DNA of 64,000 bases from Physcia stellaris. Taxonomy: Eukaryota > Ascomycota > Lecanoromycetes > Caliciales > Physciaceae. The translations under genes were made by a program, and so were the position numbers. This document shows positions 13,183 to 25,142 of this stretch, piece by piece (position 1 is the first letter of the stretch; each line of letters opens with the position of its first letter). Below the pieces are notes generated by a model. The model had not been told where the DNA came from and searched no databases. It was given only the letters and a program-made list of their open reading frames with translations. The stretch lies in the NCBI GenBank assembly GCA_018902385.1, contig JABSSW010000037.1:310001-374000 (forward strand). The letters run 5' to 3'.

Positions 13183-15494
13183 TGTCGGACCTGATACTCA
13201 GGACATGATCAGCAAAGAGACACTCAAACGTGAACGAGCAATTCACTTGTAGCTCTGGAAAAGTGTGCTGGGCATCGCATGAGCACGGTACCTTTGCAGT
13301 TACCGGATAGTGTGTATAGCCATGTACAGAGATTCTACCCACACCGTTGTTGAGCTCTTTTGTTGATATAGATATGGACATCAACGTAGATACGCTTCAA
13401 AGCAGCTTGCAGTAAGAAAATTGAAGCCTAATGGATGCTGGGGAGCTTAAAATACTTAGATGTACCGGTCGAGATACTGGTTGAACTTCGCATCACGAGG
13501 TAATTGCAAAGAGAAAAAAAAAGAGTATTATAGTAGTACGAAATGACAAGCCGTCATTCTGTTTGCGGCTATGCACAACAGCATACGATCCAACCGCGTA
13601 GGAGAAGCTTGCTGGCCCCATGTTTCAGAAGAATTCCTAGCCCTTTATATTGCAGCCCTACATTTCCTGATTCTGGACTTGGGATGCTTCACTGTGAAAT
13701 GTTTGACGGAGATGGCAGATGCAGAAATAACTGGATCCCGAGGACTGGTCCAATAGAACACTGTTCGTCGCTTCAAGAATTTACAATTATTGTCCGAGCC
13801 AGCACTTGCTTGCGCCCTCCATACATAGATTATAGGGACTGGATACTTGGATTACCTCAGGTGATTTGAAGACAAATCTGGACCCAATGTGGTTGGCAAG
13901 GCAAGCCTGATCGATGCGGCTGAACAGCTTGCGAGGAGGACTGATTCCGAAATGCCGCGTACCGCAGACGCTGAAGGGTCGAATCTTTCGTCGAACTGAT
14001 CAGAGCAGTCTTCTGCAGTTTACACCATTCGACATGGACATGCCAAGTGACATAAGCTGAACAGACCAAGCGGAGGAAGGTGATCAGCGGATAACTTTCA
14101 GGGTCTCTATCAAGGCCGCCAGTGACCAGTTCTCTCCAGCGGCAAACATCATATGAGGCTCATACAGAAGCTCTGCACAAGATTGTTTCTGTCCCGTCGT
14201 TCTTGCCGTGGTGACAGTATGATACGGTACTGCGAAACTAACCAATAGGGTCTTTCATGACAGAAGAGAATTGCCATTCTTACCACGGGCTCTCTCTCAG
14301 GAATCCTTGCCGCCTGTTAGCATGATGAATGTTCGACTAAACCACCATACAGTCAAGAAGATAACGAATGGCTGCATCGATACTCGTTTTCCATGGTGGC
14401 CGCAAGGAGCCGAGAGGGACAGGCCTGATGATACTCGTGCCACGGTCGTCATGCTTAGCTTGCAAAAGTTATGTTGCGTCGACTCTAGAACTGTTGGGTT
14501 GCAGGCAGCCCGCTTGGACGGTTGCAGGACCTCCGCCTGCTCCTATGCATTCGGGGGCCAAGCTAGCCAAGTTATTTTCCACCAGGGAAGATGGAGAACC
14601 GGACCGTACTCCTACCGCTCGCCGTGAACGAGCAAATTGTGTAGCGAATTACACAATGGTAACAATGGAAAGCCGGTGATAGGTAGCGACGAATGGAGGA
14701 TTGAGCAGGAAGTTGATGCTGTGGGATCAACGCGCAGAAGCAATGGCGAGCCAAGCTGTTGCAGTGACTGAAGCTGGATCGATGGACGGGGAGTTTAAAT
14801 TTGATCTGATCCATCGGGCCCAAAAGTGACAGGAGACTTTGTCGAGAAGGGGCTTCATGGCTGACTGAAAATCGAGGTCGCTTTTGATCTCGCCTTATTT
14901 ATCACCCCCACGCGGAAGGATGCTTCATTCAAAGGCGATAAGGTAGGCGATCTTTAAGGCCGATGACATGAGTGGGTAGCAGCAGGGGAATGGATAAGCG
15001 GTGCTAGCGTGCTTGATGCAAGGGCAGCCGCTGTGAGGGAGCAGGGGTCGAAGGATGGATTGACTTCGCATCTCTGGACGCAATCATTGGCCGAGAGCTA
15101 CGGAGTATTTCGATAAAGAGGTCTGGAACGAGTATCCGTCACAATTCTCAATTGATAAAGCCTGCCTCGATTGATAAATGTACCCTATCTTGATGAGCTT
15201 TCTTACTTATGCCTCCATGTTTCATCTTAAGTGACCCTTTCCTTGCCGTGAACGCAAGCAGCTCAACTTGCCCGTCCAAGCTTTTCGCGTACTCCACAAT
15301 TGCGCTCCTATCACCGTTATAAGATCTTTGCACCTCACAACCGCAAACCACCTACTCCTGCAATCATCAACCTCCTTTGGCTCCACGCTCACTCTTTTGC
15401 CCCAGCCCCAGAGTGGTACCTTCCTTCCGGGGGGATCCTCTTCCGCTCCTGATAACCTCGCCACCGGCTGCACTCGCCCAGCGTCAGGTTCACC
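13183..15494. other. Long intergenic region upstream of the ammonium transporter
   Basis: About 2.3 kb without a supported gene. The proximal 600 bases hold the GATA-motif cluster listed separately. The stretch 15215-15480 is rich in C/T and may be a 5' leader. ORFs of up to about 140 codons occur on both strands (for example 15222-15650 minus) but overlap the start of the transporter or lack motifs. Confidence 0.45.
14899..15190. promoter_or_regulatory. Cluster of GATA-factor sites upstream of the ammonium transporter
   Basis: Six HGATAR-type motifs lie within 300 bases: TTATCA (reverse TGATAA) at 14899, CGATAA at 14936, CGATAA at 15111, TGATAA at 15153 and 15172, and CTATCT (reverse AGATAG) at 15185. 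Fungal GATA activators of the AreA/NIT2 type bind such sites and induce ammonium permeases under nitrogen limitation. Binding here is inference from motif density and the downstream gene. Confidence 0.55.
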
Positions 15495-17266
15495 ATGTCT
15501 TTGGAAGGGGCAGCCGCCGACCTGGCCAACCTCAATTATACCGTCCACCAGCCCTACAATGGCACCGTAGCTACTGGAGGCGACGCGCTGACTCAAAATC
15601 TCAATGTCTACTACGAGGTATGCCATGGCTTTTACCATGAACGCCTGCATGCCCTCGTCCTGACATACTTCTAGTCCGGCGATATCGCCTGGATGATCAC
15701 GGCCACCGCTCTTGTCCTATTGATGATCCCCGGCGTTGGGTAAAACGAAAAGACGCTTCCAATGCCGCATCACATTACTGACGCTGTCGTCTAGCTTTTT
15801 CTACTCTGGTCTCGCACGTAGGAAGTCCGCTCTGTCGCTGATATGGCTCTCCATCATGGCCCTGGGCATCGTTTCCTTCCAGTGGTTCTTCTGGGGCTAC
15901 TCGCTTGCATTCTCCCACAGCGCTGGGAAGTTCATGGGCGATCTCTCAAACTTCGGATTCAACAATGTCCTGGCACAGCCCTCGGTGGGTAGCAAACGCA
16001 TACCTGATCTCATGTTCGCAGTCTATCAAGGCATGTTCGCCTCGATCACGTAAGTTGACTCTCAATATCTTCCTCCGCCTTCGAATACTGACGCGAAGGT
16101 AATTAGTGTGGCCCTTGCTGTCGGTGCTGTGGCCGAGCGCGGTCGTATGCTTCCATGCGTTATCTTCATGTTCATCTGGTCCACGGTCATCTACGATGCA
16201 ATCGCCTGTTGGACATGGAACCCAAATGGCTGGGTCTACAAACTGGGTGGCCTTGACTTTGCCGGTGGAACCCCTGTCCATATCGCCTCTGGCTCTGCAG
16301 CTTTGGCATATTCCTTAATGCTTGGTAAAAGACGGGGACACGGAACACATGAACTCAACTTTCGCCCGCACAATGTCACCTCGGTCATCATCGGGACAGT
16401 CTTCCTATGGGTCGGCTGGTTTGGCTTCAATGCCGGTTCGGCTCTCAGTGCCAACATGCGTGCAATAATGGCCGCTGTCTGCACTAACCTTGCTGCTTCT
16501 ATGGGTGGTGTCACCTGGTGTGTTCTCGACTATCGTTTAGAGCGTAAATGGTCTGCTGTCGGCTTTTGCTCCGGCGTGGTTGCTGGACTCGTGGCGATCA
16601 CGCCAGGGTCTGGCTACGTTCCAGCCTGGTCCGCGGTGATATATGGCGTGGTTGGTGGTGCTGCCTGCAACTATGCAACCAAGGTCAAATTTCTCCTTGG
16701 GATCGACGACGCTTTGGATATCTTCGCGGTGCACGGCATTGGAGGGCTTGTTGGAAACCTTCTGACTGGCTTCTTTGCTGCGTGAGTGGGCCAGGGTCTC
16801 TTCATATTGGGGCATACGTTAACAATGTCTCAGTGATTACATCGCCCATCTTGACGGCTTTTCTGAGATCCCTGGCGGTTGGCTCAATCAGCACTGGATC
16901 CAGCTTGCGTACCAGCTCGCCGACTCTGCTGCTGGCTTTGCATACTCATTCTGCGGCTCCTGTCTCATCTTGTTCCTCATGAATCTTGTTCCAGGCTTGA
17001 AGCTTCGTGCCGATGAAGAATCCGAGGTGCTCGGCATGGATGATGCCGAGATTGGTGAATTCGCCGTAAGTTCACTACCTAGCGCTTCCGTCTATCATTC
17101 TAATGGCTAGCAGTACGACTATGTCGAGCTTAACCGGGACGTCGTCAATGGCGACAACTTTGACGATATGGCCTCCAAATACTCGGCCGAGCGAGACTCT
17201 GCAATGGAGACGATTGAGAAAAGCTTCTCGTCGAGTGGGATCGAAGATTCCCATAGACCAATATGA
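15495..17266 (+). CDS. Ammonium transporter, Amt/Mep family
   Basis: Plasma-membrane ammonium permease. Six exons (15495-15617, 15675-15739, 15795-16049, 16107-16781, 16834-17065, 17114-17266) give 500 residues. The family fold is complete: an extracellular N terminus, GDIAWMITATALVLLMIPG (TM1), FFYSGLARRKSAL, the Amt signature DFAGGTPVHIASGSAALAYS, FLWVGWFGFNAGSAL, and FAVHGIGGLVGNLLTGFFA. Both histidines of the twin-His pore motif are present (VHIASG and AVHGIGG), as in Mep2/MepA-type high-affinity permeases. The cytosolic C-terminal tail carries ELNRDVVNGD and an SS-rich end (SFSSSG). In Mep2-type proteins this tail regulates opening. Upstream GATA sites fit nitrogen-source control. The ATG at 15495 matches the usual short N-terminal extension. 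Confidence 0.96.
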
Positions 17267-18546
17267 AGCTTTTGCTTAGACGCCGTTGATTTGCCTTGTA
17301 CAACTAGGTTGTCCGGCGGAGTGTTGTACCATTGCACCTTGCTATTCGCTCCTGTGGGGGATTTCCTTGTACCAGTAATGTACTTATGTGGATTGTAAAT
17401 TCCGTGCGGGATGACTTACGGGCAGGTTGAAGATTAATCGATGGATAACAGGCGCAGAGGCTTACTCAAATTTTCGACAAGCTAGGCTCGGATAGAGATA
17501 CCCATGGGCATGTTCAGATAGTCGATTACCTCAAGCGCTTTAAATCAAGAAGCTCCAACATCTTGCCTGTAGCGTCTGAAGGCCAAAGCGTGACCAAGGG
17601 GTGAATGTAGTAAGGTAATGATCCGACATTCCATACGAGTATCTGCATGAACTCTGTGGGCTGTATCCAAGCTTTCCAAAAGACAGTTGTCAAGATAATT
17701 TATGTAAAAGCGACTTCAGGCCCGATATCTACCTATGTGGTGCCACACGAATGTCAAGTCGACGCACACTTTTGTTCCATTTAAACACTGAACACATGAG
17801 GTACTCTTGTGCAGACGGCTGGTCTAAATGCTGCACGTTTGACTTGGAGTATAAGGAGGACGAATCCTTCTTTACCTGATCAAGGGATCCTTGACAGCTG
17901 TATGAGTTTCTTCGGCGTCAGGTACCACCGTCATGATTTGGAAACCGATGTCAGAGTTCGTCGAACGCATCTTTTCAGCGTTGCGCAGGATGTTCGTAGA
18001 GATACTCTCATAGAAGTGCCAAATGCTGCTGTAAATGAAGCTTACCTTATCTGACAATCGATCACGAAAGCGCTGGCACGGGAAAACGGTCTCGGATGTG
18101 GATCCCAACTGTATGGACGCTGCGAGGTGCCCAGGGTAGATACGTCATGATGGCTCGGAGATGGACATGTGAAATGGTAGAGGTGATCAGATCGGTAAAC
18201 ACAAGTAGATGTGTATAATAATAGCATGTGCAGTCCAGCCGAGTTGACTTTCCGGCTTCCAGATCCGTCTGGACTCCAAACTCCGTCACCAGTGGCTTAT
18301 CAAAATCAATAATATCCTCCTACCCATGAGATAATACGGCTCCCCATTCCAAATCCTTGCTGAATCTTCTAGAGGCCTACTTGTCTTCGGAGTAGTGATC
18401 TTTACAATTCCTGCCAACTCAGACTTTGTGTTATTCTGTGAGATTGCATTGGAGTTGAGAGTGCGGAAAGGGGCCACATAAGCTTGGCTCACTTGTTGGA
18501 TGTGGCTGAAATTTTCCAAGGAAACAAGCGAAACAAGCGAGGGGCC
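17267..18546. other. Intergenic region
   Basis: The 3' UTR of the ammonium transporter and the promoter of the MAPKKK gene. An open frame begins upstream of the MAPKKK ATG at 18547, but its only candidate start before that (18484) is TTG. No RNA or repeat feature seen. Confidence 0.45.
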
Positions 18547-21500
18547 ATGTCCAAAGCTCTTTCGCTGTCAGGCGCGTCGCCACGATCTTCACCCAAGAGC
18601 TTACACTCCGAGAAGTCGCGAACAGACTCTGAATTTCCAAATCGCCTACCGCTGTTGATGGAGAGACCAGAATTGAGGAATCATGACTCCAGCGGCTCTG
18701 CTTCCTCCGACGACGTCCCCATCCATCTCCGTCGTCCCGGACATGAACCCGCTTTTGACGAAGAGGATGAGGACAACGACCAGCCACTACAAATCACGCC
18801 TGGTTCAACGGTCTCAAACATCACCCCACTGACAGGCTACTCATCAAGTCAACCGTCATGGAACGGCCAACCACAGCCGAAGCCCAAACTCGGAAGCACT
18901 TCAGACACCCATGAGAACCCAAGGCCGCTCCTAAACGGAATGGCGAGCCCGCGCCCTCAACGGCCTTCGGCACCAGCCCGAACACCCTCAAGTACATACA
19001 ATCCGCCCCGAAAACCCTCCCACTACACTTCACTCCACTCGAATCGGCAGAGATCTTTTTCGAACACTCGAAGACGTGATCCGAATGCCCAGTACAGAGC
19101 CCAGGAAAAGGCCTACATTGATCAATTGCGCCAAGACCCAAACAGCTACTATACCGATGATCTCTACACCCCCAGCTTAGCGTACAGTACCGATTCGGAA
19201 ACCGAAGAGGAGTCCCCGTCATCCGAGGTCCATTTTGACAATGACAACTACGATCAGGATACACAGCTATTCTACAACAATGATGATTTACTGCCATCGC
19301 TGGAGGAGCTTCAAGTCCCTGAGAATCGAGAAAGGCTAGAATGGCACTCGATGCTCGCATCGGTTTTGAAGGGAGATGTGGTAAAGCAAGAAAAGCAGCG
19401 CTTAATAGGCACTACCGAGTCGAAGGGAGAGAAGGCGTTGAGCAATGAAATCTGGTTGGGTGTTCGTTCTCGCGTTTGCGGACGCAGTCTTGCAGCTCAG
19501 AAGCGGATGGTCGAGGACGGTCGTGCGGGCTTGAGCCCCGAGATCGAGAGCATTATTGCATTTCAGATCAAAGGAGAGACCGAGGTTGGTAAGCCTGCAG
19601 CGAAGCAAGTCGAAGATGTCGTCGAAAAGATCGAGCGGATCGAAAGCCTTTACCCGACCAGAGGGGCTCTTTTGGAGGCTCATTCTAGAGCTGCATCGAA
19701 GGAATTCCAGGACAGCTGCGCGGCCGTCTACGCCTGGCATAACACGACTGAACTCATCAATACCGAGCTTGCTATATTGCAAAACTGGGTAGGCAATGAA
19801 GAGCTTGACTTCTCTAAAAATCCAAGTACAGGATCATGTGGCGGAGCCGGCCTCACGGACGATGCTTCTTTCTTGGAGAGAATTCATAAAGACGATGGTC
19901 TAAAGTCATTGCATGGTGATCACAGTATGTTGCTGGGAGTAGCCGAAGTCATTAGAAAAGCAAAAGCTACACTGATCAACAATGCTGAAGCGTTCGCTCA
20001 GCGTCATCTGCCACCCTACATCGAAGAGCTCCTTACTCTCATTAACTTCCCATCGCGCCTAGTTCAGGAGATCATCCGTATGCGACTGTTGTATACTAAG
20101 AAGATGAAAGATCCCTTGCAGCTATCTGCAATGATGGCCGCACAAGTAATCTCGCAATTCCAGATTCTACTAAAGCTTGCTGTTCGGATCAAGCAAGACT
20201 ATACAGTAATTTCCCAGCCAGAGCCTGGATGGGATTTGCCTCCGTGCATCGATGATAATTTCGAGCTTGTCGTGCTTGATGCCTTGAAGTTCTACTTTAA
20301 GATGCTCAATGCGAAATTGGTAGGCAACAAAAACACCTTTAAAGAAGCAGAAATTCTTGAACAAGAATGGGAATTCTCTAATTCGATAGGACGATTTCTA
20401 GATGGAGGCGATGTTGAGGTCGCCGAACAATTCAGCGGACTCACAGCCAAAGCGTTACAACGTCTCACCACTCATTTTGAGAGAGAACTACAGAGGAGGC
20501 CCGAGGAGAATGCCGCAGAAGTGGACAAACGATACAAACAGATTCTTGATTCCGCACGTGTGCGGCAGAGGAAGCTGTTTCGCTTCTCCAGACTATTAAG
20601 CCAGCGCTTCGAGAATGCTACTGATTTCAACATTGCTTTTGAGCTAGCCGAGTTGCAGGATCTCCTAGGAGCACTGATGGCGTCTGGTCACGTCCTTGTG
20701 GATGTGCCCAGGTTAGGGCAGACGGGCATTTACCTTATCGCTTCCCCTACGCTGTTTGATCGCCCACGAGATGTTCAGTCAATACTTGGAACCTCTTTTC
20801 ATTCTGAGGATGAAGTTGAAGATCCGTCGAACCCCTATGTCTTGATACTGTTGCCAGACAAAACATTCTTTTGGGATAGTAAAAGGATTGAAATAGATAT
20901 GCGCGCTCCGTCAATGGACATCAAACCTGGTCGATTGCGTCTGGTCGCTGATGGTTCCCAGCAGCGCCTTATCAATGCTCGCTTGGCTCTGTTCCAGTCA
21001 ATTGGCACAAAGCTCGACATTCTCACGGAAACGCGAGCAAATCTGCCAAGGGTGAACATCGAACTAGGAAAAATCAAGAAGACTGCTTACAAGCTTTCAA
21101 ACACGATTATGGAAAGCGTTGAGATCATCAGGAAACAAACCAAAGGCCTGGAGAATCAAGAGCTTATCCAGACATGCTTCGCCTTCGCCACGGAATTTGG
21201 GAAGCGCTCCGTCATGTATATGGATGTTAATCGACGGCTGATGAATAATTTGAAATTGACAAGGCTAGGATTGGATTGGGTGAGCTTCATATGCGATGAT
21301 TGTGTGGCATCTGATCGTAAGACCTTCAAATGGGCGGTCGTTGCGCTTGAATTTGCCATGGTCATGACACGAGGTCCCAATATTCTTTCGATCTCGGACG
21401 AGGAATTCACGAGACTCCGAACCAAGGTCGCTGGTTGCATGTCGCTATTGATCTCCCATTTCGACATCATGGGAGCCCGGTCAACTTTGGCCGCGCAGGC

Positions 21501-22743
21501 TGAACGACAGAGGGTAGAAGCATTGGCAGGTCAATTCCGCAAACTAGACATATCTCGGATGAAAGATGATGCAGAGGCGTCCAGCTTCATCAGAGAGCAA
21601 TGGCTCGCTCAGCTGGCTGAAATCGACGAGGTTCGGAAACAGAGAGATGCAGAGCGGCAGCCAATGGGCCGTGTCTTGGAAGCTTCTAATGAGGCGGATC
21701 GATCATTGACTTTCCTCTCATCATCCGCAACGAATGCCCAATTAAGATGGCAGCAGGGCCAGTTTGTAGGCGGTGGCACGTTTGGCTCAGTCTATGCAGC
21801 CATCAACCTGGATAGCGGCTACTTGATGGCTGTCAAGGAAATCCGTTTGCAGGATCCGCAGCTGATTCCAACAGTCGCTGGGCAGATCCGCGACGAACAG
21901 GCTGTGCTCGAAGTTCTCGATCACCCGAACATTGTCTCTTACTATGGAATTGAAGTCCACAGAGACAAGGTTTACATTTTCATGGAATACTGTTCTGGTG
22001 GCTCGCTAGCAAGCTTGCTGGAACACGGCCGTATCGAAGACGAGACGGTCATACAAGTCTACGCGTTGCAGATGCTGGAAGGTTTAGCTTACCTTCACCA
22101 GAGCGGCATCTGCCACCGAGACATCAAACCTGAGAGTAAGTCGAACCACTCCAAGCTTCGCTAGTCTTCTTTTGCTAAAGGTATTACAGACATCCTTCTC
22201 GATCACAATGGTGTCATCAAGTACGTCGATTTCGGTGCCGCGAAAGTCATCGCTCGCCAGAACAAGACGCTCCAACCCGACCACAACGTTCTCGCAGACC
22301 CCACCACTCGCCTACCAGGCAAACAAAAATCCATGACCGGTACACCCATGTACATGTCCCCAGAAGTCATCAAAGGCACGAATGAAGGCCGTCAAGGCGC
22401 CATCGACGTCTGGTCCCTTGGTTGCGTGATCCTTGAGATGAGCACCGGTCGCCGTCCCTGGGCTAGTTTGGATAATGAATGGGCCATTATGTACAACATC
22501 GCTCAGGGCAATCCTCCGCAGCTACCGTCCAGAGACCAGCTCTCGCCGGAAGGCATCGATTTCCTGAGGAGATGCTTCGAGAAAGATCCCCGACGAAGGG
22601 CTAGCGCGGCGGAGCTGCTGCAGTGTGAATGGATCATGAAGATTAGGCAGCAAGTTGTTGTGGGAGGCGGAGGCGACAGTCCAGTCACCAGCGAGAGCTC
22701 GCATAGTAATGCGAGCTCGAGGCAGAATAGCAGCGTCTTTTGA
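18547..22743 (+). CDS. MAP kinase kinase kinase of the HOG osmostress pathway (SSK2/SskB type)
   Basis: Serine/threonine kinase that phosphorylates the Pbs2-type MAPKK downstream of the Sln1-Ypd1-Ssk1 phosphorelay. Two exons (18547-22135, 22190-22743) give 1380 residues, the usual size of fungal SSK2 orthologs. The first 1060 residues are a disordered Ser/Pro-rich head (1-250) and a long helical regulatory region (about 280-1040). The kinase domain lies at about 1070-1350: G-loop GGGTFGSVY, catalytic lysine in MAVKEI, HRDIKPEN catalytic loop (split by the intron between E and N), YVDFGAAK, and activation segment GTPMYMSPEVI with DVWSLGCVI. HRDIK rather than HRDLK is typical of this MAPKKK class. 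The ATG at 18547 is the first in frame. A Ser-rich C-terminal tail follows the kinase domain. Confidence 0.94.
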
Positions 22744-24157
22744 AAGAGACATGTGATTTATCAGCAACTTTTGGGACAAGATTATCAGGCGCGAAAGCCG
22801 ATCTATTTTCGAGTTGGAGGAAAGGGACGCCGGTGGTGGGTTTGTGCAGCGATCGTCGCTCGTTTGTGTTCTTGTACAGTCATTTTCTTCTTTGGCATCC
22901 TTTTCTTGCGGACATTCGTTTATACCATGAGCGGAGCATCAGCGTTGGAGGGAGTCTTTCAGTCACACAATGGTAGCGCGGAGTTGTGGCGTTTGTTGAG
23001 CGAGCATCGCTGCATCCCCTAATTATTTAAGCAATCAATGTTCATGTGAACACTTTCTACTCTCGCATTCTTACTGAGCTGTAACTCTTTAAGGTTCTTT
23101 AACCCCTGTGTGATCGAGTTGGACAGCATGATGCATCCCCTCGGTTCATTGATTGAGTGATAGATTTATTCATGTTTCAAAGATGTCTGTCGTGGACGAC
23201 ATCAAGCCTCCTCGTGCAGCACATAGAGCCTAGCGATACCTCGACAAGGTAGCCGGCCGCCACACCGATATAGAATGCCCTTGGACTAAGTACCTTGTTA
23301 ACAGTCTTGTCTTGACCCTGCTGAGGATCAACTTGCGCGGTTGCATTAATTGGCCACTCCAGCCAATCCAGCATGCCAAGTGCGAGATATGAAATGGTCG
23401 CTTTAAAACTTCATATCCCATGGCCTGGTATTTGCTTGCGTATACCCCAACAGACCTCTGATTCCCCGACTTGAGACGGAATGAGGGGATGATGTTTAAT
23501 TCATGCCATCTTCATACGCCTTGTGTCAAGGACGGGTACCGCGTCTTGCCATGATAGATGTATTAGTGGCGATGCATGGGATGCAGACTCGCACCACACC
23601 ACACCATGGGATAGCTTGCCGCTTGATGATCGCAATGTACCGGTTCTCCTTGCATATTGGGTGGTCCAAAGACATTGCTTTCCGATAAATACACGGAGTT
23701 GCCACGCACGGGCGAATGGACATACATTCTGTATCAAATTAGACTGTAAGACTACAAAGGCAGTTAAGATGTCGGTTACCGAGATGTCTTTGACAGTGGT
23801 CATTGCTATGGCGACTGCAATGGCAATTGCAACAGATACATAAGTTTTTGGCCATCATACGATCCATTATGATTAACGTTCGGTTTTCAAGATCTTCGAC
23901 AAGATAGAGGGAGGCTATGGTAGGCCAGTGGTATGGGAGAAATTTCCTTCATCCAAGTTGGTTTCTGTCCATATTAGCAAATATCGAATGCGAGATGGGA
24001 GAGACTGACAGAGCTGTTCCAAGGACGGAAGGCACACTCCACATGTTCTTGCGGGCTGTAAACTAGAACTTTTTACTCCGACTCACCTGCACACTCAACG
24101 AGAATAGAATTTCCAATCTACCAAGACCTGCCTTCGCGCACAATCTGGGCTGCTCTC
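22744..24157. other. Intergenic region between convergent genes, with a MITE-like repeat
   Basis: About 1.4 kb between SSK2 (+) and APQ12 (-). It contains the repeat copy at 23414-23613, annotated separately. The rest is mildly AT-rich without a supported gene. Confidence 0.5.
23414..23613 (+). mobile_element. MITE-like repeat, copy 1 (200 bp, complete)
   Basis: Bounded by inverted termini: the left end reads TATCCCATGGCCTGGT and the right end, reverse-complemented, reads TATCCCATGGTGTGGT. The internal block around 23465-23545 (CCGACTTGAGACGGAATGA, then ACGGGTACCGCGTCTTG) recurs in the copies near 37.3 kb and 40.7 kb. It encodes nothing. If the outer TA is the target duplication, this would fit a Tc1/mariner-type nonautonomous element. 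That assignment is inference. Confidence 0.7.
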
Positions 24158-24731
24158 TCACCACCCCGCCCCTCTCGTTCTCCCCCTTGGCGTCCTCTTC
24201 CCGAAATTCCTGGCCTCCCTCTGCCGCCCGGAGGCCCGCCTATAGCCCTCTCTCTTCCCTTCACTTTCGAGTCCAGAGAGCATTCCCAGCAACCATCCCG
24301 CATCCTGCACGCTCTCTTCCACACCGCGATAATACACATACACGCCCGCTCCCACAATTGCGCCCCACATCATCAGTTTGACCGCCAGCGAGATCCAGTA
24401 GATGATTGTCCGGCGCATCATATCCAGTGCTTTGAGTGATATGAATAGGACTAATGCGAGGAGTAGTAGCGTGAGGAAGGACGGTTGTTCGGTGAGGAGT
24501 GATGAGAAGAACTTGTAGGCGGGCCAGAGGTAGGGGAAGATGTATGCGTAGAAGTAGGCTTGAGTGAGGAGGATGTTACGTTGGAGAGGGATGAGGTAGG
24601 CGGAGTAAGGCGTGTAGTAGGTGTTGTAGAGGTGGTGCGCAAGAGGGAGGTAGTCTGTGTGCAGTGTTAGTAGGGTGTTTGGGAGGGGGTCTGGACGAAG
24701 GGAGCGGAGTTTCACCCTGGAGGATGTCCAT
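24158..24731 (-). CDS. APQ12: Apq12-family nuclear envelope/ER membrane protein
   Basis: Member of the Apq12 family, small ER and nuclear-envelope proteins needed in yeast for nuclear pore assembly, mRNA export and membrane lipid homeostasis. The coding sequence has two exons on the minus strand: a 16-nt first exon (24731-24716, MDILQ plus one base) and 24654-24158. The intron (24715-24655) contains a textbook branch site TACTAACAC just before its CACACAG end. The product is 170 residues. Seen: two adjacent hydrophobic helices (FLTLLLLALVLFISLKAL and TIIYWISLAVKLMMWGAIVG) flanking a conserved MMRR turn, preceded by an aromatic-rich amphipathic part (AYFYAYIFPYLWPAYKFF). The C-terminal tail is basic (Arg/Gly-rich). 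An unspliced reading would start at a GTG, which makes the spliced model preferable. Confidence 0.75.
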
Positions 24732-25142
24732 CGCGTAGAATATCGTAAGATTCTAGTGGCAATGATGCCTGAACGATGAAGGACGAGTATCTTATTTGAT
24801 CAATGGAGTTTGAAGACTCCTGAAGCTCTTTTAGTGGTCGCAAGTGAGCAAGTACAGATAGGTGACGGAATGTCACGAACTAAACGCTTCGATAAGATTA
24901 GGGCTTGTACTACACTGCATCGGGACTATGGGCTGGAATAGATAAGACACGCTTGCCACAAAATCATTTCTCATGTTGTTATACACATTCACGTTGGTGT
25001 AATGCACGTATTAGGTTAAGAGGTAACACCTTGACAATAATCGAAGCATTCATGTGATAATTCCCTTTCCGTCCTACGCCATCGCTATGCGCATCCTGGC
25101 CAAACGCCCGTAATCAAGTGAACGCAAGACGCACATAGTCTC
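24732..25142. other. Intergenic region upstream of APQ12
   Basis: The APQ12 promoter (-) and the 3' side of GPN3 (-). AT-rich around 24950-25060. No other feature seen. Confidence 0.45.

Noticed and set aside
18484-18546. Upstream extension of the MAPKKK (21 codons before ATG 18547)
   Set aside because: The extension would need a TTG start. The ATG at 18547 is in frame and gives the usual protein length.
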